From positions 1-34,332 of the forward strand of contig JAHEDU010000013.1 of NCBI GenBank assembly GCA_024641015.1: a DNA stretch of 34,332 nt. The letters run 5' to 3'. Positions 8,437 through 17,468 of the stretch are shown one piece after another; the first letter of the stretch is position 1; the number at the start of each line of letters is the position of its first letter. The notes under the pieces were generated by a model. It was not told where the DNA came from, searched no databases, and worked only from the letters and a program-made list of their open reading frames with translations. The stretch comes from Micrococcales bacterium (GTDB lineage Bacteria; Actinomycetota; Actinomycetes; Actinomycetales; Microbacteriaceae). The position numbers and the translations under genes are program-made.

Positions 8437-9777
8437 TTACTGCACCTGATTCACTGTCAGGATGACGGATGGGATTTCGGGCCTTGCGGGGTTTGTTTGC
8501 GCCGGCTGATACCAAATGTTGACGTTTTGATTTGTGTACGACCACATCAGTTGGTATTTGTCGCAGGTGGTCACACCGAGAGTCGTGGAGCATGTGACCG
8601 GAACGAAGAAGTTCCACGCCGCGACGAGCTTGCCCGCGCCGGCTTGAAGTGTGACGTCCGTGTTAGTTGCGGGAACGTTTGACCCGTTCTTGCGCAACCA
8701 GAAACTGGTGTCGACGGTCGATCCACCCTGCGAGCGATACAACTGCGCCGAAAAAGCGATGTTGTAAATGCCGGGGTGCGTGAACGTGATGAACGAGTCG
8801 TGTCCGGTCGCATCACCCGAACCGTGTGTCACTGTGATTCCGTCCGTCACCGCGGGGTCGGAATCACTGAAGTAGACGGGGAATGCGGTGTTCACACCGC
8901 GCGACACCGAGTCGGGGCTGTCCCATCCCTGCACGGTGAGGTCAAAGAAGGAGCCAGCGTGGCCGTAGGTTGCTGGGCCGGCGGGACCCGTGTCGCCCTT
9001 GTCGCCCTGAGGCCCTTGAGGACCAGCCGGTCCGGTCGGGCCAATTTCACCCTGCGGGCCGGCCGGACCTTCGGGCCCTTGCGCACCTGTATCGCCGATC
9101 GTGCAGGTGCCGGGGATCCCCGGCTCGCCCTTCGCGCCAATCAACGAGTTGACGAACGCAACCTCGTCTCCCGTGTTTCCCGGGATCGACAACCAGATGT
9201 CATACGCGGATTGTCCTGTTTCGCCCGGAGCACCCGATGGCCCGACGGGTCCCTGTTCTCCGACGAGGAAGTCGATGAAATCCTGCTCGGACTGACCGGT
9301 GTTCCCGATCGCAACCCATACGTCGTACGCGCTTGGCCCTTCGGCACCGCCAGCGCCCTCAAGCGACGCAAGGAACTCCTCGGCGGTTCCGTCGTTCCCG
9401 GCGTCGAGCCACAACTGGTAGGCACTGGCCCCCTCGTGACCGTGATCTCCCGCGGGGCCGGCGAAGCCAGGGTTTCCGAGGTAAATCGACTCGCCATCAG
9501 CACCCGCGGGGCCCTGCTCGCCGACGAGCGAGGTCAGAAAGTCGTCAAGCGTTCCCTTGTTGCCGACCGACAGCCACAAGTCGTAGGCGCTGAGACCGTC
9601 GACGGCCCGCGCGATGGTCGCGGTCGGGCAGGGAGTCGACGAATTGGTGGCTGAGGCGTCGGGGTTGAGCTGACTGAGCAACAGCGCGAGGATTGCGAGA
9701 ACCAGAGCAACCGTCGAAACGAGCCCGGTGATCCAGCGGCCGCGCTGTCGCTTTTCGCGTTGTGTCGTCTGACTCAC
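8437..9777 (-). CDS. membrane-anchored collagen-like protein with C1q/TNF-like C-terminal domain (putative)
   Basis: 446 aa; N-terminal TM segment ([20 protein letters not shown]), four SAYxxWL-type modules, Gly-X-Y tract [38 protein letters not shown], beta-rich C-terminal region. GTG start. Confidence 0.85.
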   Translation of the reverse strand: MSQTTQREKRQRGRWITGLVSTVALVLAILALLLSQLNPDASATNSSTPCPTATIARAVDGLSAYDLWLSVGNKGTLDDFLTSLVGEQGPAGADGESIYLGNPGFAGPAGDHGHEGASAYQLWLDAGNDGTAEEFLASLEGAGGAEGPSAYDVWVAIGNTGQSEQDFIDFLVGEQGPVGPSGAPGETGQSAYDIWLSIPGNTGDEVAFVNSLIGAKGEPGIPGTCTIGDTGAQGPEGPAGPQGEIGPTGPAGPQGPQGDKGDTGPAGPATYGHAGSFFDLTVQGWDSPDSVSRGVNTAFPVYFSDSDPAVTDGITVTHGSGDATGHDSFITFTHPGIYNIAFSAQLYRSQGGSTVDTSFWLRKNGSNVPATNTDVTLQAGAGKLVAAWNFFVPVTCSTTLGVTTCDKYQLMWSYTNQNVNIWYQPAQTNPARPEIPSVILTVNQVQ

Positions 9778-9819
9778 CTGGCACCTTTGATTTCGAAGGG
9801 ATTATCACCTTCAGTCAGA

Positions 9820-10578
9820 TTAGCGCGCGAGAAGCTGAATTTCGACCGAATCCACCGCGGCGACGAGCAATTCGTTCGCGGCGGCTCGCTGGTGCACGTC
9901 GGTGAGAAGTGCCTTGACCGCCGTCTCGTCGAGCCCGGCAGGAAGCGAGATGACGATTCGCAGGTCGGGACCGTTGCCGGATGCCGTCGGGTCCCCCGCG
10001 GCGAGCGCCACGTCGAGCAGGTTGTCGATTCCGACGAGGGATTCGCGGAGGTTGGCGAGCAGCCCGGCTGATTCCCACGCCATGTGAATGGGCTGGCCTT
10101 GGGCGATGGTCCACACGAGAGGGCGGCGCAGCACGATTTGGTCGGTGCCGGGGTTGACGACGACGCGGTCGGCGCCCTCCCCCGCGGCGGCGAGGCAGAC
10201 TCGGCGCAATTCGATCGGAATGGGACGAGCATCACGGTTCCACGCGCGCATGGCATCAACCGAGGTGAACGCGGGAAAGACCTTCTCGCCGTTCGGTCCC
10301 GCCAACGTCACGACGGCGAGTTCCTGAACCTTGTCTTCCATCACGGGGTTGTTCACGTCGAAGTCGCCGCCCGCGTTCGTCATCAACGGGATGAGTGCGC
10401 GCGATTCGGCGAGCGCCGCCGCCAGTTCCGTCAGGCTTCCCGTTCCATCGCGAAACGCGAGGAGTGCGGTGGCGACGGCTTCCGGGGTCGTGCCGTCATC
10501 CCCCGCGTGCGCGTTGGGCTGGAATTCGCGGCCCTCCCACGGGACTCCGGATGAATCGGCGGTGTGCTCGTGCGACAT
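9820..10578 (-). CDS. SseB-family protein
   Basis: 252 aa; LTELAAALAESRALIPLMT...KVFPAFTSVDAMRAW typical of SseB N-terminal domain. Confidence 0.8.
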   Translation of the reverse strand: MSHEHTADSSGVPWEGREFQPNAHAGDDGTTPEAVATALLAFRDGTGSLTELAAALAESRALIPLMTNAGGDFDVNNPVMEDKVQELAVVTLAGPNGEKVFPAFTSVDAMRAWNRDARPIPIELRRVCLAAAGEGADRVVVNPGTDQIVLRRPLVWTIAQGQPIHMAWESAGLLANLRESLVGIDNLLDVALAAGDPTASGNGPDLRIVISLPAGLDETAVKALLTDVHQRAAANELLVAAVDSVEIQLLAR

Positions 10579-11312
10579 TACTGTCCGTTCGCGACCGCGA
10601 GCGCCTCGCGCAGGGTGAATGCGCCTTCGTACAGTGATTTGCCAAGGATCGCCCCTTCGACTCCGAGCCCAACGAGCTCGCGGATGTTGGCGATGTCCTC
10701 GAGCGTCGAGATTCCGCCGGAGGCGATGACGGGCTTGTCGGTGCGGGCGCAGACGTCACGAAGCAGTTCGAGGTTGGGGCCCTTCATCATTCCGTCTTTG
10801 GTGACGTCGGTGACGACATATCGGCTGCACCCGTCGGCGTCGAGTCGGGCGAGCACCTCGTACAGGTCGCCGCCCTCTTCGGTCCACCCGCGAGCGGCGA
10901 GGGTCGTTCCGCGCACATCCAACCCCACGGCGACTCGGTCCCCGTGTTCGCGGATGACCTTGGCGGTCCATTCGGGGTTTTCCAGTGCCGCGGTGCCCAG
11001 GTTGACTCGGCGTGCACCAGCGTCCAGCGCACGGCCCAGGCTCTCGTCGTCGCGGATTCCGCCCGACAGTTCGATGTTGATCTGGCCGGCAAGTGCGTCG
11101 ACTACTCGGCGAAGGACGGCGGTGTTCTCGCCACGACCGAATGCGGCGTCAAGGTCAACGAGGTGCAGCCACTCGGCGCCCTGTTCGACAAACGACTCGG
11201 CCGCTTCGAGCGGGTCACCGAACGACTTCTCGGTGCCGGCCGCTCCCTGGGACAGGCGAACGGCCTGACCATCGGCGACGTCAACGGCGGGAAGAAGAAT
11301 GAGTTTCGACAT
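10578..11312 (-). CDS. priA: phosphoribosyl isomerase A (HisA/PriA)
   Basis: 244 aa (beta/alpha)8 barrel: [23 protein letters not shown]...[13 protein letters not shown]...ELSGGIRDD...[13 protein letters not shown]. Actinobacterial HisA is typically the bifunctional PriA type. Confidence 0.93.
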   Translation of the reverse strand: MSKLILLPAVDVADGQAVRLSQGAAGTEKSFGDPLEAAESFVEQGAEWLHLVDLDAAFGRGENTAVLRRVVDALAGQINIELSGGIRDDESLGRALDAGARRVNLGTAALENPEWTAKVIREHGDRVAVGLDVRGTTLAARGWTEEGGDLYEVLARLDADGCSRYVVTDVTKDGMMKGPNLELLRDVCARTDKPVIASGGISTLEDIANIRELVGLGVEGAILGKSLYEGAFTLREALAVANGQ

Positions 11313-11324
11313 GGCAGCTTTCGG

Positions 11325-11957
11325 TTACAGCGAGCCCAGCCAGTTCCGCAGCAACTGCAGACCGGCTTCGCCCGACTTTTCGGGGTGGAACTGGGTGGCG
11401 GACAGCGGGCCGTTCTCGACGGCGGCGACGAATCGTTGGCCGTGGGTCGCCCAGGTGACGCGCGGGGGCTGGAAAGCCCCGTACGCCTCGAGCGACCAGT
11501 CGGTGGCGGCGTACGAGTGGACGAAGTAGAAGCGCTCGTCTTCGATCCCCGTGAACAGGGTGGATTCGGGGGCGGACTCGACCGTGTTCCAGCCCATGTG
11601 CGGAAGGACGGGGGCGTCGAGTTGTTCGACGGTGCCCGGCCATTCGCCGAGTCCCTCGGTGTCGATGCCGTGCTCGACTCCGCGGTCGAACAGGATCTGC
11701 ATTCCTACACAAATGCCGAGAACCTTGCGGCCGCCGGCAAGTCGGCGTTCGATGAGTTCGTCGCCTCGGACTGCTTTCAGCTGGTCCATGACGGCGGTGA
11801 AAGCGCCAACGCCCGGAACCAGAAGCCCGTCGGCATTCATGACCGCGTCACGGTCGCGCGTCAAAGTCGTGTCGGCCCCGGCCGCTTCGAGTGCCTTGAC
11901 CGCCGAGTGCACGTTGCCCGACCCATAGTCGAGAACCGCGACGGTGGGGCGTGCCAC
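11325..11957 (-). CDS. hisH: imidazole glycerol phosphate synthase subunit HisH
   Basis: Class I glutamine amidotransferase with [11 protein letters not shown] nucleophile elbow and [10 protein letters not shown] motif. Confidence 0.96.
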   Translation of the reverse strand: MARPTVAVLDYGSGNVHSAVKALEAAGADTTLTRDRDAVMNADGLLVPGVGAFTAVMDQLKAVRGDELIERRLAGGRKVLGICVGMQILFDRGVEHGIDTEGLGEWPGTVEQLDAPVLPHMGWNTVESAPESTLFTGIEDERFYFVHSYAATDWSLEAYGAFQPPRVTWATHGQRFVAAVENGPLSATQFHPEKSGEAGLQLLRNWLGSL

Positions 11958-12566
11958 CTAGAGCTTGCCCTTGGTGGAGGGCACCCCGGTCACGCGGGCG
12001 TCGAACGCGATGGCCTTGCCGAACGCGCGGGCGAACGCCTTGAATTCGGCTTCGGCGATGTGGTGTGGGTCGCGACCGTCAAGCACGTTGACGTGAACCG
12101 TGAGGTCGGCGTTGAGCGAGATCGCCTCGAACACGTGACGAACTAGCGAACCCGTGAAGTGTCCGCCGATCTTGTGCAGGGCGAAACCTTCGGGCTCTCC
12201 GTTGTGAACGAGATACGGGCGACCCGAGATGTCGATGACCGCTCGGGCGAGGGCATCGTCTAGCGGCACGTGCGCGTCGCCGTAACGGGTGATTCCCGCC
12301 TTGTCGCCGAGCGCCTGCTTGATGGCTTGGCCGAGGGTGATGGCGGTGTCTTCGACGGTGTGGTGAATGTCGATGTGCAGATCGCCGGTTGCGGTGATGG
12401 TCAGGTCACACAGTGAGTGGCGGGCGAATGCGGTGAGCATGTGGTCATAAAACGGAACCCCGGTGTCGATGGACGACTGCCCGGACCCGTCGAGGTTGAG
12501 GGTCAGGTCGATGGACGATTCGCTCGTCTGGCGCGCAATGTGCGCGGTGCGGTTCGGCTGGCTCAC
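11958..12566 (-). CDS. hisB: imidazoleglycerol-phosphate dehydratase
   Basis: [19 protein letters not shown]...[13 protein letters not shown]...[11 protein letters not shown]...; canonical HisB. GTG start. Confidence 0.96.
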   Translation of the reverse strand: MSQPNRTAHIARQTSESSIDLTLNLDGSGQSSIDTGVPFYDHMLTAFARHSLCDLTITATGDLHIDIHHTVEDTAITLGQAIKQALGDKAGITRYGDAHVPLDDALARAVIDISGRPYLVHNGEPEGFALHKIGGHFTGSLVRHVFEAISLNADLTVHVNVLDGRDPHHIAEAEFKAFARAFGKAIAFDARVTGVPSTKGKL

Positions 12567-12586
12567 CCGCTAATTCTAGCGGGGGC

Positions 12587-13663
12587 TTAGCAGGGGGTGA
12601 TTTGGGCGAGCGCGCTAAGGAACGCGGTCGTTTCCTCTTCGGTGCCCGCGGTGACGCGCAGATGGTTCGGGATTCCGACATCGCGGATGATGATTCCCTT
12701 TTTAAGCAGAGCGTGGAATGTCGCGTTCGGGTCATCGACCCCGCCGAACAGGACAAAGTTCGTTTGGCTGGCGTGCGGTGCGTATCCCAGCTTCGGCAGT
12801 TCTGCGACAATGCGGTCGCGTTGACGGCGGATGTCGGCAACCTGCGCGAGCATGACGGGTGCGTGTTTCAGGGCCGTGGTTGCTGCCGCCTGGGTCAGTG
12901 CGCTGAGGTGGTACGGCAAGCGAACAAGTCGCAGCGCGTCGATGGCGGCGGGGTCGGCGATCAGATAGCCCACACGAGCGCCGGCGAACGCGAACGCCTT
13001 GGACATTGTGCGGGAGATGAGCAGGCGGGGGCGACCTGCAAGCAGGGTGGTTGCGCGGGGTTGGTCGTCGGGCATGAATTCGTGGTACGCCTCGTCGACG
13101 ATGACGATTCCGTCGGTGGCGTCGTAGGCGGCGGCGATGACGTCAAGGCTGATTCCGGTGCCCGTCGGGTTGTTGGGTGCGCAAAATACGGTGATGTTGG
13201 GCTGGTGTTCTCGGATCGCGGTGACGGCGATATTTGCGGTGATCTCGTATTCGGCGGCGCGTTCTGCGGTGACCCAGCCGGTTCCGGTTCCTTCCGCCAG
13301 CAGCGGGTACATCGAATAGGTGGGGGGGAATCCCAACAGGATGCGGCCCGGTCCGCCGAATGCTTGCAGGATTTGTTGTAGCACTTCGTTGCTGCCGTTG
13401 GCCGCCCAGATCTGGTCGGGGGTGACACCTTCGCCGACGTATCCGGCGAGTGCGGTGCGCAGTTCGGTGAATTCACGGTCGGGGTATCGGTTGATGTCGG
13501 TGAGGGCGTCGCGCACGGCGGCCGCAATGTCGTCAGCGACGTTGGCCGGGAACGGGTGCGTGTTTTCGTTGACGTTCAGTTGGATGGGCACGTGAATTTG
13601 CGGGGCGCCGTAAGGCTTTTTGCCGCGAAGGTCATCGCGCACGGGCAGGTCGTCAAGGCTCAC
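12587..13663 (-). CDS. hisC: histidinol-phosphate aminotransferase
   Basis: Fold-type I PLP aminotransferase (WAANGSNEVLQQIL, APNNPTGTG, ISRTMSKAFAFAGARVGY). GTG start. Confidence 0.96.
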   Translation of the reverse strand: MSLDDLPVRDDLRGKKPYGAPQIHVPIQLNVNENTHPFPANVADDIAAAVRDALTDINRYPDREFTELRTALAGYVGEGVTPDQIWAANGSNEVLQQILQAFGGPGRILLGFPPTYSMYPLLAEGTGTGWVTAERAAEYEITANIAVTAIREHQPNITVFCAPNNPTGTGISLDVIAAAYDATDGIVIVDEAYHEFMPDDQPRATTLLAGRPRLLISRTMSKAFAFAGARVGYLIADPAAIDALRLVRLPYHLSALTQAAATTALKHAPVMLAQVADIRRQRDRIVAELPKLGYAPHASQTNFVLFGGVDDPNATFHALLKKGIIIRDVGIPNHLRVTAGTEEETTAFLSALAQITPC

Positions 13664-13700
13664 CCGTTAATCGTAGGCGACCCCGCGAACGGTGTTGCCG

Positions 13701-14072
13701 TTAGTTACTGAATTCCGCGGGAATGGCCAACTGCTGTCCCGGCTGAACAGTCAGGCTGTCCAGCTGGTTCAGGTCAGCGATTGCCGAGACGACCGACTGC
13801 GGGTCAACACCGGGGGCGACATCGCCCGCGATCTTCCACAGGGTGTCGCCGGGCATGACGGTGACCTGTTCGAACGTGACGTTCGACTGAACCGAATCGG
13901 CGCCGGCGGATGAGGAACCCATTCCGATGAAGTACGCACCGACAATGATCGGCAGCGCGACAAGCGTTCCGAGGACGATGCGACCGCGACGCGTCAAACG
14001 CATCGGGGCGGGGCGGGTTGCCGCAGCAGTACGCGAGAAAGCCACGGTGGGGTGGATTGCGATGGTGCTCAT
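13701..14072 (-). CDS. LysM-domain membrane protein, candidate SOS-induced cell-division suppressor (ChiZ/YneA-like position)
   Basis: TM segment (GRIVLGTLVALPIIVGAYFIGMG) plus C-terminal LysM (TVMPGDTLWKIAGDVAPGVDPQSVVSAIADLNQLDSLTVQPGQQLAIP); divergent from lexA; start reassigned to ATG at 14072. Confidence 0.85.
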   Translation of the reverse strand: MSTIAIHPTVAFSRTAAATRPAPMRLTRRGRIVLGTLVALPIIVGAYFIGMGSSSAGADSVQSNVTFEQVTVMPGDTLWKIAGDVAPGVDPQSVVSAIADLNQLDSLTVQPGQQLAIPAEFSN

Positions 14073-14141
14073 GGTGTCTCCTTGGTGGTGTGAGATGTGA
14101 GTCCGACCCTCGGCCGGGAGGGCCGGTCTCGCATCTTTGTT

Positions 14142-14157
14142 TCGAACATACATTCGA
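14142..14157. promoter_or_regulatory. candidate LexA (SOS) box 1
   Basis: TCGAACATACATTCGA; near-palindrome resembling actinobacterial SOS consensus TCGAAC-N4-GTTCGA. Confidence 0.75.
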
Positions 14158-14215
14158 TTTACCTCTCTGTCAAGTGAATTGCGTCACGAATTCCGGCCAG
14201 TTTTCGCGACACGAT

Positions 14216-14231
14216 TCGAACAAATGTTTGA
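14216..14231. promoter_or_regulatory. candidate LexA (SOS) box 2
   Basis: TCGAACAAATGTTTGA; near-palindrome. Confidence 0.75.
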
Positions 14232-14257
14232 TGAATGCCGTTCCGGCTGGTAACCTT

Positions 14258-14273
14258 TCGAACATCCATACGA
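14258..14273. promoter_or_regulatory. candidate LexA (SOS) box 3
   Basis: TCGAACATCCATACGA; weaker near-palindrome, closest to the lexA start. Confidence 0.55.
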
Positions 14274-14315
14274 AATGTCTACGGCAAACCTCAGACACGA
14301 AACCCAGGAGGCGCA

Positions 14316-14954
14316 ATGAGCAACCTCGATTCGCTCAGCGACAAGCAGCGTGAAATCCTCGCCTGCATCAACGAGGCGATCACCCGCACCGGCTACCCGC
14401 CGAGCCTGCGCGAGATCGGTGACTCGGTCGGACTCTCGTCCATCTCCTCCGTCAGCCACCAACTGACTCAGTTGGAACTTCGTGGTTTCATTCGTCGTGA
14501 CCCGAACCTAAACCGGGCCATTGAAATCCTCGTCGAGCTGGACAGCAATCCCGACGCCGTTCGGGTGCGCGAAGACGACATCGTTCACGTGCCCCTCGTC
14601 GGGCGCATCGCGGCCGGTATTCCGATAACTGCCGAACAGAACGTCGACGACATGTTTGCACTCCCCCGCCAGATGGTCGGTCAGGGCAACGTGTTCATGC
14701 TCAAGGTTCAGGGCGATTCGATGATCGACGCCGCCATCTGCGACGGAGACTATGTCGTTGTGCGCGAACAGAAAACCGCCGAGAACGGTGACATCGTCGC
14801 CGCCATGCTCGACCACGAAGCGACCGTCAAGGTGTTCAAGCAGCGCGACGGTAACACATGGTTGCTCCCCCGCAACTCTGCCTATGAACCGATCGACGGC
14901 ACGTACGCCGAGGTTATGGGCAAGGTTGTTGCGGTGATTCGTTCCGTCAGCTAG
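14316..14954 (+). CDS. lexA: SOS repressor LexA
   Basis: Winged-HTH N-terminus ([21 protein letters not shown]), Ala-Gly autocleavage site (GRIAAGIPI), catalytic Ser in QGDSMIDA. Start reassigned to ATG at 14316 with AGGAGG upstream. Confidence 0.97.
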   Translation: MSNLDSLSDKQREILACINEAITRTGYPPSLREIGDSVGLSSISSVSHQLTQLELRGFIRRDPNLNRAIEILVELDSNPDAVRVREDDIVHVPLVGRIAAGIPITAEQNVDDMFALPRQMVGQGNVFMLKVQGDSMIDAAICDGDYVVVREQKTAENGDIVAAMLDHEATVKVFKQRDGNTWLLPRNSAYEPIDGTYAEVMGKVVAVIRSVS

Positions 14955-15399
14955 GCGAGAGGCTGTCTGGGTCAAAATACTTGACCATCAGCGAATATTC
15001 TTCGTCGGTCTGTCCAGGGAGTCTACTGTGCGGGTCGAGCGTATTCCCCATGAGGATTCTTCCGCCACCGAGGCGCGCTTTGCAAAGGTCTACGTTGTCG
15101 CGCATGATGTCCACGCCAAAAATTTCCAGAAGCGCAAGCTCTAAATCCATATTGAAAAAAAACAACTTGATCGCTAATGCCCCAGCCAAAAATTGACCAT
15201 CACCACATGCCGGATCTAGCACGGTTCTGCCCGGACCAAATGCCTCTATTGGGATGTTCTGGAGCAGATCGACGACGACCGAGGTCGGCGTAAACACCTC
15301 AGCTGTTGACTTCACCCGAGAAACTTCCCGCTGAACACCGGACATGAAACCATGGGAAGCAATCTCGAGCTCAATTCGAGACCAATCAACGGAGTGCAT
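14947..15399 (-). CDS. split N6-adenine DNA methyltransferase, motif X-I-II-III half (putative)
   Basis: 150 aa: [20 protein letters not shown] (motif X-like), [16 protein letters not shown] (motif I), [17 protein letters not shown] (II), ILMGNTLD (III); no motif IV in this ORF. Confidence 0.75.
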   Translation of the reverse strand: MHSVDWSRIELEIASHGFMSGVQREVSRVKSTAEVFTPTSVVVDLLQNIPIEAFGPGRTVLDPACGDGQFLAGALAIKLFFFNMDLELALLEIFGVDIMRDNVDLCKARLGGGRILMGNTLDPHSRLPGQTDEEYSLMVKYFDPDSLSPS

Positions 15400-16273
15400 A
15401 GCTCATTTCTTCAGGAGTCAGCCCAAATGCGGATGCAAATTCGCCATCATCAAACAATCTATCTGCCAGTGCGAGCGGGAGCATCGAGAAGACGAGTTCA
15501 TTTCCAAAACCTGACCACTTAGCCGAATCAAAGATGTACTGCATGAATCTGTGGTTCAGGTTCTGTGACAAAGTTTGTCCCTGTTGAAAATCAGGCGTCC
15601 GGACAAAGTAAACCATGTCAGTACCTCCAAGCAACCCCGGATCGAATTGAGGTTTGGTATATCCGCTCCTGGACCAAATCACCTTCGGTTCAGATGCCCA
15701 ATCTTGCCGGACTTGGGACCACCAGATTTTCCGATTCGTGTGTAAAACCGGATAGATGTGCGTCTCAGTCTCGGTCTCCGAGAGGGTTCCTGTGGTCCTT
15801 CTCAAAATATTGTGACAACTCACATAGTCGTGTTCGACTCTTAGCCGCTCGCCATCGCTATTCATGACTTTTTCGTGAATTGAAATAGATAAGGCATTGA
15901 CGTCATTCGGCAAATACCTTGTATTTTTGGATATAACTGCCGCACCCTCTACGCCGGAATTTAATATTCTTGTGAACTCACCATTGGACTGCGAGTTGAC
16001 GATTACATAGTGGGCAAATGTACTCCCAACCCCAGGAAAAGCGGAAGCAGTATCAAAATTCATGTACTTCACAGTGCGCTCACGAAAAATTGGCAACACC
16101 TTGCTGCTCGGACTCAGAAAAGAAGCCGGTGAAACCTGCCCCAGAATTCCACCTGGCTTCAGCCATTTGTCGAATGTGGCCTTAGTGAAATCAATCCAAA
16201 GCTTATGAGGGGTCTTCCCTCTCCTAATCGAATCTTGGAACGGCGGGTTCGACAGAACTAGATCAAATTGCAC
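15386..16273 (-). CDS. split N6-adenine DNA methyltransferase, motif IV + TRD half (putative)
   Basis: 295 aa beginning MQFDLVLSNPPFQDS (motif IV NPPF) followed by a methyltransferase-like and putative target-recognition region; GTG start overlapping the TAG of the upstream gene. Confidence 0.75.
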   Translation of the reverse strand: MQFDLVLSNPPFQDSIRRGKTPHKLWIDFTKATFDKWLKPGGILGQVSPASFLSPSSKVLPIFRERTVKYMNFDTASAFPGVGSTFAHYVIVNSQSNGEFTRILNSGVEGAAVISKNTRYLPNDVNALSISIHEKVMNSDGERLRVEHDYVSCHNILRRTTGTLSETETETHIYPVLHTNRKIWWSQVRQDWASEPKVIWSRSGYTKPQFDPGLLGGTDMVYFVRTPDFQQGQTLSQNLNHRFMQYIFDSAKWSGFGNELVFSMLPLALADRLFDDGEFASAFGLTPEEMSYALR

Positions 16274-17409
16274 TATTCAAACATACTAGTGAGCTTAGAC
16301 AGGTCAACGTAAGTGTTAATCGAAGTTGCCAGTTCCTTCGATTTTTTTGGGCGACGTTGTGCTGTGCGGAGAAACATGTTTTCCTTTTTGTGGAACCGGT
16401 CACCCTCATAAACATCGCTCATCCATGCGCCGTTCTTATTTATAGTGAAAGGGATGTTGACCGATAGAACGTTCGCTCCGTCAACGGCGAATGCAAAGTC
16501 AATAGACTGCTGGCGTAATTCGTAATCGAAAGTAGTTTTCGGGTCTCGAATCTGACTCACGAGATTTGAAACTAACTCGCTCGTAACTGAATCAATGAAG
16601 TTGGAATTTGCAAGGAACAAGATTTCTTCATCACCGTCCAAGCCAGACATAGATGTAATTCTTTTGCGAATTGAGCCCGGCCTTTGTTCCTCAAAATAGT
16701 TCAGGATTTCGAAAGCGATACTCGATCCAACATCACCTATTTCCTTCCGCGCGTGGTCGAACTTCCCTTCATCGAGAAACGCGAATTCCTCAGAGTAGAC
16801 AAAGCGTTCCTTGATGGTTTCATTTATTGCGTCGAGTTTGTGGAAAAGGCTGAGACAGCCGCCCAATCCGCCCAGCTCGAAGGCCTCATCTCTCGCTTTC
16901 ACATCTGAGCCGCGGAATCGGGGAGAGCTTTCCGTAATCCTGTACATTCCGATTCCGTCAGGGACAAGCACAAAATTGTTGATGAATGAATTAAAAGTTC
17001 CAGAACTAACTTGGACCCTTCCTAGCTTCGGAACATCGTAGTTTTTGAGAGAAACAAAAAAGGTAGTCTTCGGTGAAGTTAGGTGAATCGCGAAATCGGC
17101 CTTCTTCTTCTCATTTCGTTTCTTGATTTCTACGTTTTCAAATGAGAAATTAGCCGATTCAAATTTGGACGCGAGCGCGCGGTAAAAGGTTGGGAGGTGC
17201 GTTCGCAAGTTGGAAACGTATTGCTTACCAACGCCGTAGTACAGCTCGGATTCCGACAGGCGATCCCTGCGATAATCGTCAAAATCCTGCATTAGAAGCG
17301 TCGCGCGCCGTCCCGCTAAACGTCCGTCGGCCTCGGCAAGTTGCGCGAGCATAGCTACGGCAAGCACTTCGCAAATGTCTTGAGCCAGCTTCTTTTTAGT
17401 TTCTGCCAT
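16273..17409 (-). CDS. putative restriction endonuclease partner of the split methyltransferase
   Basis: 378 aa, first gene of a tight operon with the methyltransferase halves; possible divergent PD-(D/E)xK-like pattern KADFAIHLTSPKTTFFVSLKNY. Function assigned by context. Confidence 0.5.
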   Translation of the reverse strand: MAETKKKLAQDICEVLAVAMLAQLAEADGRLAGRRATLLMQDFDDYRRDRLSESELYYGVGKQYVSNLRTHLPTFYRALASKFESANFSFENVEIKKRNEKKKADFAIHLTSPKTTFFVSLKNYDVPKLGRVQVSSGTFNSFINNFVLVPDGIGMYRITESSPRFRGSDVKARDEAFELGGLGGCLSLFHKLDAINETIKERFVYSEEFAFLDEGKFDHARKEIGDVGSSIAFEILNYFEEQRPGSIRKRITSMSGLDGDEEILFLANSNFIDSVTSELVSNLVSQIRDPKTTFDYELRQQSIDFAFAVDGANVLSVNIPFTINKNGAWMSDVYEGDRFHKKENMFLRTAQRRPKKSKELATSINTYVDLSKLTSMFE

Positions 17410-17468
17410 TTCTCCACCCTAGAATCTTCCTAAAACAATATTCCCTCAAGTATTGCGTAGTCGAGTTT

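Noticed and set aside
8970-9100. Short GC-rich repeats suggesting a tandem repeat or CRISPR-like array
   Set aside because: They encode the Gly-X-Y collagen tract in frame; no regular repeat-spacer structure.
8776-9654. 292-aa plus-strand ORF
   Set aside because: Antisense to the collagen-like gene; low-complexity shadow ORF.
10944-12146. 400-aa plus-strand ORF
   Set aside because: Antisense to priA, hisH and part of hisB.
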